Shown: in pieces, positions 47,533 through 58,115 of the stretch
Numbering within the stretch: position 1 is the stretch's first letter
Layout: each line of letters begins with the position of its first letter
Assembly (NCBI GenBank): GCA_000149225.2
Contig: CM000690.1
Location: forward strand, 62,001-126,000
Direction of reading: 5' to 3'
DNA length: 64,000 bases
Source of the DNA: Lachancea kluyveri NRRL Y-12651
Lineage: Eukaryota; Ascomycota; Saccharomycetes; Saccharomycetales; Saccharomycetaceae
Translations under genes and position numbers: made by a program
Notes under the pieces: model-generated
Seen by the model: only the letters and a program-made list of their open reading frames with translations
Databases searched by the model: none
What the model was told of the DNA's origin: nothing

Positions 47533-49098
47533 ATGTGGTTTAAAAGGAGCAATGAATCTGTCTCAAGTCAGAGCAAAGAGTTGGGAACTCAATCTGCTAC
47601 AGCGTTCACAGAGCACAGTGATGTTCAAGTCGACGACAAAAAATGGCCAAGTATACAAGATCCAACCTATTTCAGTGCTCCGTGGAAGGAATATCTTTTC
47701 ATTTTCGCTTCGATGATGTCTCAGTTGCTAAACCAGGCAGGCACCACGCAGACACTTTCATTGATTAATATTCTCTCAAAAAATTTCGATTCTTCCACTT
47801 CACAGCAGACCTGGTTAATGGCTTCCTTCCCTCTGGTTTCTGGGTCATTCATCTTAGTTAGCGGTAAGATTGGTGATATTTATGGTTTAAAAAAAACTCT
47901 GCTAGTCGGATACGTTGTGACAATAATCTGGTCTTTGATTTGCGGATTAACGTCCTATACCAGTAGCGTGGAGTTTTTCATAATATCCAGAGCCTTCCAA
48001 GGCTTAGGTATTGCTTTCATTCTACCTAACATCATGGGCATTGTTGGTAATATTTACGTTGCTGGTACTACCAGGAAGAATATGGTAATCAGCCTCATTG
48101 GCGCATGCGCTCCAATTGGCGCCACCATGGGTGTCCTCTTCTCTGGGCTAATAGGAACTTTGAGCGAACGTTGGGCTTGGACTTTCTACGCTTACACGAT
48201 AACAGCGGCTATAAATATGGGGTTATCAATATGGGTCATTCCAAACACTATACCGACTAACGTTCGCGGTAGTAGCATGGATTGGATCGGTTCAGGTATT
48301 GGATTACTGGGCATGATTTTGTTTAATTTTGTCTGGAATCAGGGGCCTATTGTAGGTTGGGACACCGCGTATATTATCGTTTTGTTGATCGTTTCAGTCG
48401 CTGCGATAGTAGCATTTTTCCTGTATGAAACCAAATATGCGAACGATCCTTTGATCCCTCGTCCAGCAATGCACAACCATCGTCTACTCATGACCCTGCT
48501 GGCAGTTTTTTTCGGCTGGGGCTCATTTGGTATTTGGACATTTTATTACTTTTGCTTTGTTTTAAACTTGAGAGAGTATACCCCTCTATGGGCCGGAGGT
48601 TCCTATTTCATGTTTTTAATATGGGGGATTATCGCCGCTATAAGCGTTGGTTACACAATAAAACGCATACCACCTTCTTTAATCTTGTTTCTATCAATGC
48701 TTGCATTTGATTGTGGTTGTATTATGCTATCAGTAACACCAGTTGACCAAACGTATTTCCGAATGATCTTAGGGATGATGATCATTTTAAGTTTTGGAAT
48801 GGATTTGTCGTTTCCTGCTTCTTCCATCATATTAAGCGACGAGCTGCCGATGGAAAACCAAGGTATGGCTGGCTCCTTGGTGAGCACTATGATCAACTAC
48901 TCGATGTCTATGTGTCTTGGTATTGCAGGCACAGTAGAACACCAAATCAACAAGAATGGTGACGATTTGTTAAAAGGATACAGAGCTGCATTATATCTCG
49001 GTATTGGTTTGGCTTCGCTTGGTGTATTTATCAGTGCGTTATTTATGTTGGAGAACTACTTGAGGATGAGAAGGCGCAATGTAAAAGAGGAAGTTTGA
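47533..49098 (+). CDS. ATR1: DHA2-family multidrug/boron exporter
   Basis: Plasma-membrane drug:proton antiporter of the 14-segment DHA2 branch of the major facilitator superfamily. Atr1 gives resistance to aminotriazole and 4-nitroquinoline oxide and exports borate. 521 residues (542 in S. cerevisiae). Hallmarks: GSFILVSGKIGDIYGLKKTL (loop 2-3 motif), SRAFQGLGIAFILPN, ACAPIGATMGVLFSGLIG (motif C type), then FPASSIILSDELPMENQGMAGSLVST. ATR1 and ATR2 (YMR279C) are duplicates in S. cerevisiae; here one gene sits between NAB6 and VAN1, so it stands for both. Confidence 0.93.
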   Translation: MWFKRSNESVSSQSKELGTQSATAFTEHSDVQVDDKKWPSIQDPTYFSAPWKEYLFIFASMMSQLLNQAGTTQTLSLINILSKNFDSSTSQQTWLMASFPLVSGSFILVSGKIGDIYGLKKTLLVGYVVTIIWSLICGLTSYTSSVEFFIISRAFQGLGIAFILPNIMGIVGNIYVAGTTRKNMVISLIGACAPIGATMGVLFSGLIGTLSERWAWTFYAYTITAAINMGLSIWVIPNTIPTNVRGSSMDWIGSGIGLLGMILFNFVWNQGPIVGWDTAYIIVLLIVSVAAIVAFFLYETKYANDPLIPRPAMHNHRLLMTLLAVFFGWGSFGIWTFYYFCFVLNLREYTPLWAGGSYFMFLIWGIIAAISVGYTIKRIPPSLILFLSMLAFDCGCIMLSVTPVDQTYFRMILGMMIILSFGMDLSFPASSIILSDELPMENQGMAGSLVSTMINYSMSMCLGIAGTVEHQINKNGDDLLKGYRAALYLGIGLASLGVFISALFMLENYLRMRRRNVKEEV

Positions 49099-50036
49099 GT
49101 TCGGTGAGATACCAGTGCCAAACTAATCACAGTCTCCCCCCATCAGCGTCCAAATGCTCCAGTTCAACCAATTTTTGTTCATAAAATGATAGATACAAAG
49201 TTTAGAGCGTCCCAACTTGTAAGAATACCGCATATAAGCTCAGACTTTGCTGTAACTGATAAATACAATATAGATTTATAAATATATACATATGGTCCAA
49301 GAGTGTAGCCGTCCAAAAAACGGGGTGATTCCACCTTTTGAAGTTCAAAACCTCTTATTGAGTACCGGAATATTAGAAGATAACCGGTGGCTTCACTAAA
49401 CTTCAGGCACGTGACTAGAAGCAGTGGCTTTTCCGCAGCTTAGGTATTTAGAGTAATATCACTGCTCAAAAGGGGAATAGTTAAGACCGAAAAGTCGGTT
49501 ACACCACAAGAGTTCACTTCCAAGATAGGAAGTGGATCCTTTGAACATCCTCAAGAGTTATTTCGGCATTAAGGTCTAAAACGAAACACAAATGCTGTAA
49601 TCAGCACTGCAATTCTTAAATGACAAAGTAAAAATTTTCAGACGCGTTCGGAGTAAATATGCTCGAAGTATTAAAATTACTATAAAAGTTAAATAAAAGT
49701 AGCCATACTTGCCGTATCATATATTTGGTCGCACGCGTTTTCGACACGACTATTATTTCTCATTATTCTTAGTCTTTACGCTTGTATATATCACTTTGTA
49801 CGCTATTACTGTTTGCAGAACCAAAGCAAGGCCAGAACATTTCGAGCTGGTTATTTGCCATACTGAACCGTACAAATCAAACTCGAGCAGACAGAGCCGG
49901 TACCCTAGTCTGTTTTAAAGTCTAGCTTAGCCACTCGCTGATATAACAGGACCAAGCTGGCTTAACCCCATTGTTGGTTTGTGGCACTCATTTTCTGGAA
50001 TCAAAACATAAAAGCATTAAGACTAAGAAAAGGTTG
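49099..50036. other. Intergenic ATR1-protease
   Basis: 938 bp without a supported gene. An E-box GCACGTGAC (CACGTG at 49408-49413) could bind Cbf1 or Pho4. A 7-bp inverted repeat (CACTTCC...GGAAGTG) lies near 49517-49536. A plus-strand frame at 49709-49918 has only a TTG start and is rejected. Confidence 0.5.
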
Positions 50037-51557
50037 ATGACAGGTCCTCTATTGGTTATTTTTTTAGGTGTCTTATTTCCATCTTTGGCACTTGGGTTCT
50101 TTCCGACTTCTAGAGACAGATTTTTACAGGATAATAGTTGTTACGAAGTCAATGCTCTTAACAAACAGCACGAGGAGGCAACCAGTCTAGGTAACTTTGC
50201 TGGTTCCAGCTACACGCCACAGCACTACAAAGATACAGCCGTAAGCAATAGCTCGAACGAAACGTTTGCCAAGATCCAAGTAAAGCCTGGAATTTCCATT
50301 CTACAATCAGACGAGCATTCACAAGCGTATTTCGTTGATGTAACTATTGGTGATGTGGCTTATCCGTTAATCATAGACACCGGGTCTGCCTACTTGTGGG
50401 TTTATGGTGACTCGTGCAACTCTAGTTCGTGTAAAGGTAGAAAACTGTTCCCTACTACAAATGTATTGCAGGATGTTGCAAGTTTCTCCTTGGCTTATAC
50501 CTCTGGAGTTGCCGTTGGTGACGTCTACCACGATCGCATTATTGTCAACGAGTTAGCCACTACCGACAACTTCACTTTTGGTGTGGCTAGTGAAGTTCCA
50601 GATATTTTTGAAAACTATCCCGCGAGTGGCATTTTTGGACTGCCCTCGGACAACTCCCAGAGCATCGAAAACATCATTTCTAAGTTGCGTAGCAGTAATG
50701 CTATTTCTATGGAAAAGTTTTCAATTCTAATTGGCCACATCAATGCAGAAGTTAGCGAAGAAGAAGATGGAGATGTTCAAGATTTAACAAGTAATAAAGG
50801 CATATTTGCCATCGGAGATGAGCTCGAGGGACTGTACAAAGGCGAAATATATTACAACAGTTTAATTCCTGATAAAAATTCCTATTGGTCCTTGAAAATA
50901 AACAATTTGTATGTCAATGACTACAAAGTCAATTTTACGAATTATGAGAATTTTACCGGCTCCAAGTCTCACAACACAAGGTCTAGTATTATAGACAGCG
51001 GCACCACTCTACTAATTTTACCAAAACAAGATGCGTTGGACATCCATACTTATTTTGGAAATTCTATCACAGACGGCACTAACTTTGCTATCATGTGTAA
51101 TTCTACCCAAACTTTAACTTTAGAGTTCGATAATAAGAATTGGACAATTCCTTCTGAGAAATATCTGGGGGACAAGTACTCCCAAGATTCCGCATATTAT
51201 GGATACTGTGTCTCCAATATTCAGGGCTTAGATATCGATGACGCCTGGATCTTAGGTGATGTTTTCTTAGAAGGCATTTATGCTGTCTTTGATGTGGAAA
51301 ATCAGAGATTAGGGTTTGCTGAAGGCAACGAAAACGCTCTGCTGGTTCCATATTCAAAGGAAACCAACGCCACCACAAGTAGCACAAATAACACAAGCGA
51401 ACCCTCTTCACAATCTACAGTCGAGGCCACTTTGACATCCACCACATCCGCTTCGACTACATCTAGCTCTTCAAAATCTAACGTAGGATTGAGCTTCTCA
51501 CCAAGATCAAGGTCTCTAATGTTAACCATTGTCATGATGATCTTCAATACAGCGTAG
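50037..51557 (+). CDS. Secreted, probably GPI-anchored aspartyl protease
   Basis: Pepsin-family (A1) protease of 506 residues. Signal peptide at about 1-20 (MTGPLLVIFLGVLFPSLALG). The first catalytic motif is DTGSAYLW near residue 112. The second is IDSGTTLLILP near residue 320. The flap segment YTSGVAVGDVYHD and WILGDVFLEGIYAVFDVENQRLGFA near 405-430 are typical. A Ser/Thr-rich stalk (about 445-485) and a hydrophobic C-terminal tail (SLMLTIVMMIFNTA) suggest a GPI anchor, as in yapsins. It lacks a clear yapsin basic loop and is not a Pep4 orthologue, so I give no symbol. Many N-glycosylation sites are present. The start is ATG 50037; TTG opens the longer frame. Confidence 0.9.
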   Translation: MTGPLLVIFLGVLFPSLALGFFPTSRDRFLQDNSCYEVNALNKQHEEATSLGNFAGSSYTPQHYKDTAVSNSSNETFAKIQVKPGISILQSDEHSQAYFVDVTIGDVAYPLIIDTGSAYLWVYGDSCNSSSCKGRKLFPTTNVLQDVASFSLAYTSGVAVGDVYHDRIIVNELATTDNFTFGVASEVPDIFENYPASGIFGLPSDNSQSIENIISKLRSSNAISMEKFSILIGHINAEVSEEEDGDVQDLTSNKGIFAIGDELEGLYKGEIYYNSLIPDKNSYWSLKINNLYVNDYKVNFTNYENFTGSKSHNTRSSIIDSGTTLLILPKQDALDIHTYFGNSITDGTNFAIMCNSTQTLTLEFDNKNWTIPSEKYLGDKYSQDSAYYGYCVSNIQGLDIDDAWILGDVFLEGIYAVFDVENQRLGFAEGNENALLVPYSKETNATTSSTNNTSEPSSQSTVEATLTSTTSASTTSSSSKSNVGLSFSPRSRSLMLTIVMMIFNTA

Positions 51558-51834
51558 ATTGGAGTCACACCCATAAACATATATATATATATACAACGAT
51601 ACATCCCTTCTCTTTTGTACAATACACGGAACATTGGGCATTCCAATCCATTTCTAAACTTTCCATTACGGTACTGTTCTTTGAATTTTCTATATGATAC
51701 ACAACATATTTAGGCAACGATGCGCGGAGTGGGCTTTTTCAGTTTTCCTTCCTGCTCTCTCTTCATTCTCAAGAGAAGAATAGAATGTGGATCAAAACCA
51801 AAATTACTAAGAGAACGCAAAACAGAGCAACCGT

Positions 51835-53414
51835 TCAATCCCTTCTTTTTTCCCTTTCCTTTTTAGCAATCTCCTTTAAGTCGTCATCACTAGGCTCATA
51901 AATATGCCAGACTGTATAATGAGGTAGCCCACCGACTCTATAATGCATCTTTTTAGCCATTTTCCCAAATGCTTCCGTCTCTGCATGATTTTCAAAAGTA
52001 AATGCAGGAAAGTGAACACCAGCCCTAAATAGTTTGGCCTTGGCCAAAATTGACACACCGCCAACACCATCTAGATCCAAAATTTCGTAAGGATTTGCAT
52101 CGGGATTCCTGATGTATCCTAGATGTACCCTCCAAGTTGGATATTCGGCATAACCTTCCACGATAACGTCGTCCTCGTCCAAAGTATTTGCCAATTTTAA
52201 AGCCTCTCCAGATTCTACCCATGAGTTTAAATCATATGCCTGCTCACCACCTAAAAATTCTGGTAGGGGTCTCCAAACATTTGGTACTGCTACGTCCAAA
52301 TTCAAAGACATCAAGTCCTCGATAACAGAGCCCGGACAGAGTTCAATGTCCACGTCTCTCCAGTAAACCCAAGAATGGTAAGGCTTCAAGGCGTTGGCTG
52401 TTAACCAGTTTCTTGCACGACCCATCAGCTTACGTCTGATCCCTTGAACTGTGACGGCATGTCTGTCGCTAAAGCCTTGACCGATAACTTGCCCGAAGTC
52501 CTTTTGGAAAACTTGCACCGAGCGGAAAGGCTTATCGTAGTCCTTGTGAAACGGTGGCTTGAAGGCCATTTCCACCATATTCAAGTAATCCTGATTCATG
52601 TACTTTAGGTAGAGATCAGGGCTACCCTTGATACTTGCTTTACGTCTCATCTCATCTTGCTCTGCAAACAGCTCAGATAAAGTACCGTTTTGCAATTCTT
52701 TGGAGTACGCAATCAACGCATCTAGCGTGTCATCATCTTCAGAGCAATCGCTAACCAAGAAGGCTAAGTCTATTAACTCATGAGGGTAAGTCAGGTTCAT
52801 CAAATGTTTAAACATCAACGGCAACACGTTTCCTGCATTTCTCAATGGAACACACAGCAAAACATGGTCACGATTTTCAGCGCCATTTTCAGAGCCCTCA
52901 TATTTAGACAGGTCATAAACGTCCACAGTTGCACCTAATAACATCTCAACTTCTTTTTCATAACGTTCATTGTCTTCCGGCGTTAAAACCTCAGCACCGC
53001 CTTGGCTAATCAAAAAGTGCTCAGCGCCCTTGTCATACTTCTGGATAATGTCAACGTCTATGTTTTTAAAATCGTAGTTGTAATATTCATGGTCCTTTAA
53101 ACTAAAGGTTTTATAGTTCACGTAAGGGTCACCTCCGAGTATGCTATTCAAAAGAAAGAATATTATCAAAATTACCATAGTAGAAATACCAAGCCGTTTC
53201 AGCTTTTGCCTCTGTGCATAGTTTAACGCCTGTTTTTGAGGCCTAGGACTTAGTTTGAAGCCTGACCTTGAACTGCACAGACTTGTTAGTATGTGAATCA
53301 AACACACGAAAGTATCGAAAAGATAAGTTAATGGCGGAAGACCGGAATAAAAGTGTTTATAACATACATTGGCAATTGCATTTTCTTGTCCTTTCTACCG
53401 AACAGAGACACCAT
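51835..53414 (-). CDS. VAN1: Mannan polymerase subunit Van1, two exons (53368-53414, 51835-53272)
   Basis: Golgi alpha-1,6-mannosyltransferase (GT62) that with Mnn9 forms M-Pol I and extends the N-glycan outer chain. Spliced length 494 residues (535 in S. cerevisiae). The frame of exon 2 has no ATG before the membrane anchor (near residue 50), so a first exon is needed. Exon 1 gives MVSLFGRKDKKMQLP and joins exon 2 in frame as LPISRSGFK, matching the LPISRNGS of S. cerevisiae Van1. Catalytic-domain features: HILLC-type VLLCVPLRNA, FLVSDCSEDDDTLDAL, RSVQVFQKDFGQVIGQGFSDRHA and the metal-binding YWRDVDIELCPGS. S. cerevisiae VAN1 has no annotated intron to my knowledge. Confidence 0.95.
53273..53367 (-). 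other. Spliceosomal intron of VAN1
   Basis: 95 nt: 5' splice site GTATGT (53367-53362), branch point TACTAAC (53291-53285), 3' splice site GTGCAG ending at 53273, only 12 nt past the branch motif. It splits an Ile codon (AT|T). The frame after splicing restores the expected Van1 N-terminus. Confidence 0.92.
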
Positions 53415-53867
53415 GGTGAACTATTCAGGATCTTGAAGAACGAAGTTACCTGAAGATATGTGCTTTTAATTAAAGGGCTTGGCTCTGGATTCTTGTGAAA
53501 TTATCAAAAACGAAAAGAAAAAAAAACCTTTCATACATTCGATGATACTCGTATTATGTGATTATTAGAACGGCCAAAACACGGACTTTTAAACAAAAAT
53601 TGATAGTTTTCTATTCTATTTTACTTTTAAAAAAGAATTGTTATAAAGACTGTCTATTGGCATTGAGCATAGTAAAGCAAACGTAACGGTCTGGCTGATC
53701 TCTTGTATGATGGCTTTTGAAATTTTTATTTTCATTTTCATTTTTTTTGCAGTTGAAACGATGAAATAACAAAAGTAGAACAAATTAAACAAAATAAAAG
53801 GACGAGATTAAATAAACTTTCAAATGATGCAGCGATCGTGCAGAGAATTTTCCAAGTTTGGAAAATT
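53415..53867. other. Intergenic SAM4 3' end and VAN1 promoter
   Basis: 453 bp, AT-rich, no gene. Both neighbours are on the minus strand. Confidence 0.5.
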
Positions 53868-54851
53868 CTACTGCGACTTGTATTTTTCAATAGCCTGAAC
53901 GATATCCTTGATGTCCTGAGGAGAAGTCCTGCAGCAACCACCGATGATACGGGCACCGTTTTCGATGTAGGATTTGACAACGTCATCCCAAGTCACTTTT
54001 TGGTTTTCGTTGTGCAACCAAATCTTCTTGACAGTGTCATAAATCTCACCACTGTTTGGATACACAATCATCGGCATGTCTGGCAGTTCCTTATGCAGAG
54101 AACTCAAAATCAAGTGAGAGTGGTTGAAACTAACACAGTTGATTCCCAAAAGCATCAAATTTGGATTCAGTTTATCACCTAGAGACTTGATGATATCGGC
54201 AACTTCCTTCATAGTGGTGCCGTCCCTTAGAACTCCGTTCTCGTGAACGGATAGCCCGATGTAGAAGGGTTTAGAAATGATGGACTCGTCCCAAGACAGA
54301 ATGGCCTTTAGTTCATGCACGTTTGGAATCGTCTCAAAACCAATCAGGTCAATTTGCTCGGAGCTGTTGAAGTTTTGCAACTGGGGTCTGAAGTACTCCA
54401 GAAAATCAATCCTTTCCGGATTGGCACCGTAGTCACCAGTGAATTCACAACAAACGTGTGCACCCCAAGCACCGATGCAACCGATCAGGTACTTGTCTTC
54501 ACCGATGCATTCACGGGAGAAAGCAACGATTCTCTCCAAAAGTTGGTTGTACTCTTTTAAAGTCTTGATCGGTGTGTTTTCAGAAACAGATTTGAAACTG
54601 GTCTGGTACGTGGTGGTCATCAAAATACGAGAACCGACTTTGATAAAGTCATCGAACATTTCCTTCACAATTTGTCTATCTCTGGAGGATTCGTTGGACC
54701 AGAAAGATTCGCTGATGAATGGGATAGTGGACCAAACAGGGTTTGCAACCTTGATACCTCTGTTCTCGAGCTCGGTTCCTTGACCACCGTCCATGACTAG
54801 AATTTCATCTGGATGTTCTTGAAAAAACTGTTTAATAGGTTGACGTGCCAT
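53868..54851 (-). CDS. SAM4: Homocysteine S-methyltransferase
   Basis: Makes methionine from homocysteine using S-adenosylmethionine (Sam4) or S-methylmethionine (Mht1) as methyl donor, recycling aged SAM. 327 residues (325 in Sam4). N-terminus MARQPIKQFF, then VMDGGQGTELENRGIKV, IGCIGAWGAHV, FETIPNVHELKAIL, LLGINCVSFN and IIGGCCRTSPQDI. The Cys of GINC and the GGCC pair form the zinc site that binds homocysteine. It resembles Sam4 more than Mht1 from recall. SAM4 is on chromosome XVI in S. cerevisiae, so its place between VAN1 and PGM3 is different. Confidence 0.95.
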   Translation of the reverse strand: MARQPIKQFFQEHPDEILVMDGGQGTELENRGIKVANPVWSTIPFISESFWSNESSRDRQIVKEMFDDFIKVGSRILMTTTYQTSFKSVSENTPIKTLKEYNQLLERIVAFSRECIGEDKYLIGCIGAWGAHVCCEFTGDYGANPERIDFLEYFRPQLQNFNSSEQIDLIGFETIPNVHELKAILSWDESIISKPFYIGLSVHENGVLRDGTTMKEVADIIKSLGDKLNPNLMLLGINCVSFNHSHLILSSLHKELPDMPMIVYPNSGEIYDTVKKIWLHNENQKVTWDDVVKSYIENGARIIGGCCRTSPQDIKDIVQAIEKYKSQ

Positions 54852-55091
54852 TATTTAAATCTCTGAGGGTAGTTGAATACCTGAGCGTATATATCTGTCT
54901 TTTCTGTATTCTCCAAGAGAAGCTTCGAAACAGAAAGATTCAAAGGTTCAGAAGCTACAAATTTGTCCCATTATATAAGAAAAGGCCTTCAATCGATGAC
55001 ACATTTTTTCAAGCTTTTTTTTTTTTTTTTTTTGGTTTGTTGCCGTGTATCGCGCCACTCGTCGTCTGCCGCATTTTTTCAAGCATCAGCA

Positions 55092-56966
55092 TCAAAACTT
55101 TGTTTCGAGCCCTGTGCGTTCAGGTCTAAACCATTCTCTTCTCAAGACTTGCCAGGTTTCACGAGCTAGGTGCTGTGCGCGTTTTTCGTCCGTCGATTTG
55201 GCTTCAATGTAAACTTTTAATTTCGGTTCAGTGCCGGATCCTCGGATTGTAAACCTTACCTGTTCCCCGCTGGTGCTCTCTTTGCCGTTGGATGGCCGCA
55301 AGGTTGCAGTGATCATCTGGGAAGAAGCGTCAACTGGTAAGTTGGGAACATTGTCTATTGTATCCGACTGATAGCCTGTTGTTAGATCTCTAAACGAGAT
55401 CACGGAAAACTCAGAGCCAATCGCTGGTGGATAAGCATGGCCCGAAGGAGTGTAATCCTCTCTGATGTAATCAAACACCTCTTTTGTTAGCGATAGCCTT
55501 GGAACAATGTAGTATCCGTTGTACTCTTTAAAGACACCGTATTTGCCGAAGCCCTCATCCAAAACTTGCAACGGGGTCATTCTATCCTTCGACAACCATT
55601 CGCAGTACATTTGCAAAAAAACCACTGCAGCACTGATGCCGTCTTTGTCGTGTTCCACTTCAGGAAACATGTATCCAATGGCCTCTTCGTATGCGAACGG
55701 AACGTAGTAGCCTTGGGTCTCCAACTCAAAAGCCCTATTCCCCAACCACTTAAACCCGGTGAGAGTATCCTCGTAATGGAATTTTTCCGCCTCCGCCAAG
55801 CTTTTTATCATCTGCGAGGATACTGTGGAATTGATCATTGCCAAAGGATGCTGCTTTTTGAAGCTTTCGCCAAGCTTTTGGTAGTCTTGCCATTGGTAAT
55901 ATGCAAACAGAAACCCGATCTCGTTGCCGGTTAGCTGCGACCATCTGTCCCCATTTTTAACGGCCACCGAAAACCTGTCTGCATCTGGGTCATTGGCTAT
56001 CACCAATCTTATGTCCTGTTCCTCGGCCAATGCTATGGATAAATCCAATGCGCCCTTTTCTTCAGGGTTGGGAAAACTGACAGTAGGAAACGCAGGGTCT
56101 GGACAGCGTTGCTCGGGCACGCATACGTAATGTTTCCCCTCCTTCAAACCTAATGCTAGAAGGGCAATTTGCTCGAATATTTCAAAACCAACCCCATGCA
56201 TTGGTGTGTACACAAACCATGGTTTATCACAATCAAGCATTGGGACTCTAACTAGCTCATCACTGACAGTTTTGATATACTTTGAAGTCACCTTTTCTTT
56301 CACATCGAAAAGAAACCCACTCTCAATCGCAGTTTTGATAACTTCATCGCAATCCCATGCTTTGTTCCATGGAACCAAATTTTGATCGATGGTCTCTGAG
56401 ATCAACCTATCATGAGGAGGGATAATCTGACACCCGTTAGAATAGTAGACCTTGTAGCCATTGTCCATCTTTGGATTATGGCTTGCAGTGATCATAATAC
56501 CAGCAGATGCATTAAGCTGGTTAATCGTAAATGGAACCATAGGGGTGTGCACAAACGTTTCAGTACTATCCTTAGACGACAAGTTCAAGTAGTAAACCTT
56601 GAATCCCAATTGCAAAAATGCGGTCACTGTTACACGTGCAAACTCATTGGAATGGTACCTATGGTCATGGCCAACAATAACACTTAGGTTTTCTGGGAAT
56701 TGAGACTTGATGTAACTAGCTAAACCCTGAGAAGCTTGTAGCACTGTTAGTGTGTTCATGCGACTAAAGCCCGCTTCCATTCTGGACCTTAGTCCTGCAG
56801 TGCCGAATGAGATTCTTTCGTCCAATCTCCCGTGCAATTCCTCCCAGTGCTTACCTTCAACCAGGTTTAGAAGTTCAGACCTGGTTTCCGGATTCTTATC
56901 ATAGGTTAGCCATAGATTTACTGACTCTTTTAAATCATCTGGAACTGTTGTATATGAATCAGACAT
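55092..56966 (-). CDS. PGM3: Phosphoribomutase/phosphoglucomutase Pgm3 (Prm15)
   Basis: Moves phosphate between C1 and C5 of ribose, with minor phosphoglucomutase activity, feeding nucleoside ribose into the pentose pathway. 624 residues (622 in S. cerevisiae). Alpha-D-phosphohexomutase features in order: SFGTAGLRSRMEAGF near residue 51, the phosphoserine loop GIMITASHNPKMDNGY near 157, the magnesium loop VIANDPDADRFSV near 320, FAYEEAIGYMFPE near 420 and the phosphate-binding RGSGTEPKLKVYIEA near 580. In S. cerevisiae PGM3 and FCP1 (YMR278W/YMR277W) are adjacent, as here. Confidence 0.95.
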   Translation of the reverse strand: MSDSYTTVPDDLKESVNLWLTYDKNPETRSELLNLVEGKHWEELHGRLDERISFGTAGLRSRMEAGFSRMNTLTVLQASQGLASYIKSQFPENLSVIVGHDHRYHSNEFARVTVTAFLQLGFKVYYLNLSSKDSTETFVHTPMVPFTINQLNASAGIMITASHNPKMDNGYKVYYSNGCQIIPPHDRLISETIDQNLVPWNKAWDCDEVIKTAIESGFLFDVKEKVTSKYIKTVSDELVRVPMLDCDKPWFVYTPMHGVGFEIFEQIALLALGLKEGKHYVCVPEQRCPDPAFPTVSFPNPEEKGALDLSIALAEEQDIRLVIANDPDADRFSVAVKNGDRWSQLTGNEIGFLFAYYQWQDYQKLGESFKKQHPLAMINSTVSSQMIKSLAEAEKFHYEDTLTGFKWLGNRAFELETQGYYVPFAYEEAIGYMFPEVEHDKDGISAAVVFLQMYCEWLSKDRMTPLQVLDEGFGKYGVFKEYNGYYIVPRLSLTKEVFDYIREDYTPSGHAYPPAIGSEFSVISFRDLTTGYQSDTIDNVPNLPVDASSQMITATLRPSNGKESTSGEQVRFTIRGSGTEPKLKVYIEAKSTDEKRAQHLARETWQVLRREWFRPERTGLETKF

Positions 56967-58115
56967 TTTGTTCTTTGTCTTACAATTCTACTTATACGCT
57001 TACAACTTATCAGAGATCCCTGATAACGCTTGGTCAGTAAGAAATTGAACACTTTTAAATTTACCGCATGTAGAAATTCATTGTTCACAAGCAGCCCTCC
57101 TCGTAACAATCGATACGGACGTAACTGTGATTAGCAAAATGATGGCAAAGAGAACCACATGTTGCACCATATCATCAACTGATATCGAGGTTTCAAATTC
57201 TCGAATTGTATAGCCTCAGAGAGACTTTTAACCAACAATATTGATGTACAACGTATGTTCCTGATCCTAAATCCTTCATGTCGACGTATACGAATAGCAC
57301 AGGAATATGTTATAGGTGGTATATATCTCTGAAACCGTTTATTGGTCTTGGGTTTGAATGGGTTAAACTCAAAGGGTTGTACAATTCCTAAAATTTCCTT
57401 TGGTTAATGCAGTTAAATTACGAAACCTAATTGAAAGTGGTATTGAAGCGGATCTCTTTTGGTAGCATGAAAGCACCGATTTCTAACTAGGCCATGCCTA
57501 AAAAGTGTATTTCTTACGGTCGATTGATAGTTCTCTTAGTTACAACACTGGGTATACCGCCGGATAATTTCCCCCAAATGGCTTTAAAGCTGTAACTCAT
57601 TCCAAATATGCGCATACGTGTATATCTTTTGTACTTTAAGCCTGAAGAAAAAAATATGCCGGTGCTTTTAAAGAAGCAAAAAGCATTATAACTTCAAATA
57701 ATTGGAAAGTATAAACTGTCAATCCTCTAAACCCGTGTTCTGGTACTTGTTAAATACACAAAAGTATATTCCAGAAAAATTCAAGCAAGTTTGGTAACAA
57801 GGAAAACTCAGTTGTAAATCGAATTCTACTATTTCTATGCGCTAAACTAATTAAAGACTACAGATTTCTATTTGGCGGTCTATGATCCAGTTTTACTCTC
57901 TAGTGCTATGATAGAAAACTGAGAGGGTTTCTTATGAACAAAAAAAACGAGAAAGGGAAAGACGAACAATGTTTACTTAGTATAGGTAAAGTCCAATCCA
58001 TGCGATAGAATCGTCAGCTCGGAAACAACAAAAGAAAAACTCGAGGACTTTAATAATACATGCCTTATAAACAGGAAAAAAGAAAAAAAAAAAAAAAAAC
58101 AAAAAAAAAACCAGA
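56967..58115. other. 1.15-kb gap between FCP1 and PGM3
   Basis: Contains the PGM3 promoter and FCP1 3' end. A 33-codon plus-strand ATG frame (57494-57595, starting MPKKCISYGRLIVLL) is the only short frame with a hydrophobic stretch; I cannot support it as a gene. A-rich tracts lie at 58076-58110. No tRNA, LTR or clear snoRNA boxes are seen. Confidence 0.5.

Noticed and set aside
49709-49918. 69-codon frame with a hydrophobic stretch upstream of the protease
   Set aside because: Its only start is TTG, and it resembles nothing known; more likely promoter sequence.
57494-57595. 33-codon ATG frame MPKKCISYGRLIVLL
   Set aside because: Too short to judge and without known relatives; frames like this are expected by chance in a 1.1-kb gap.
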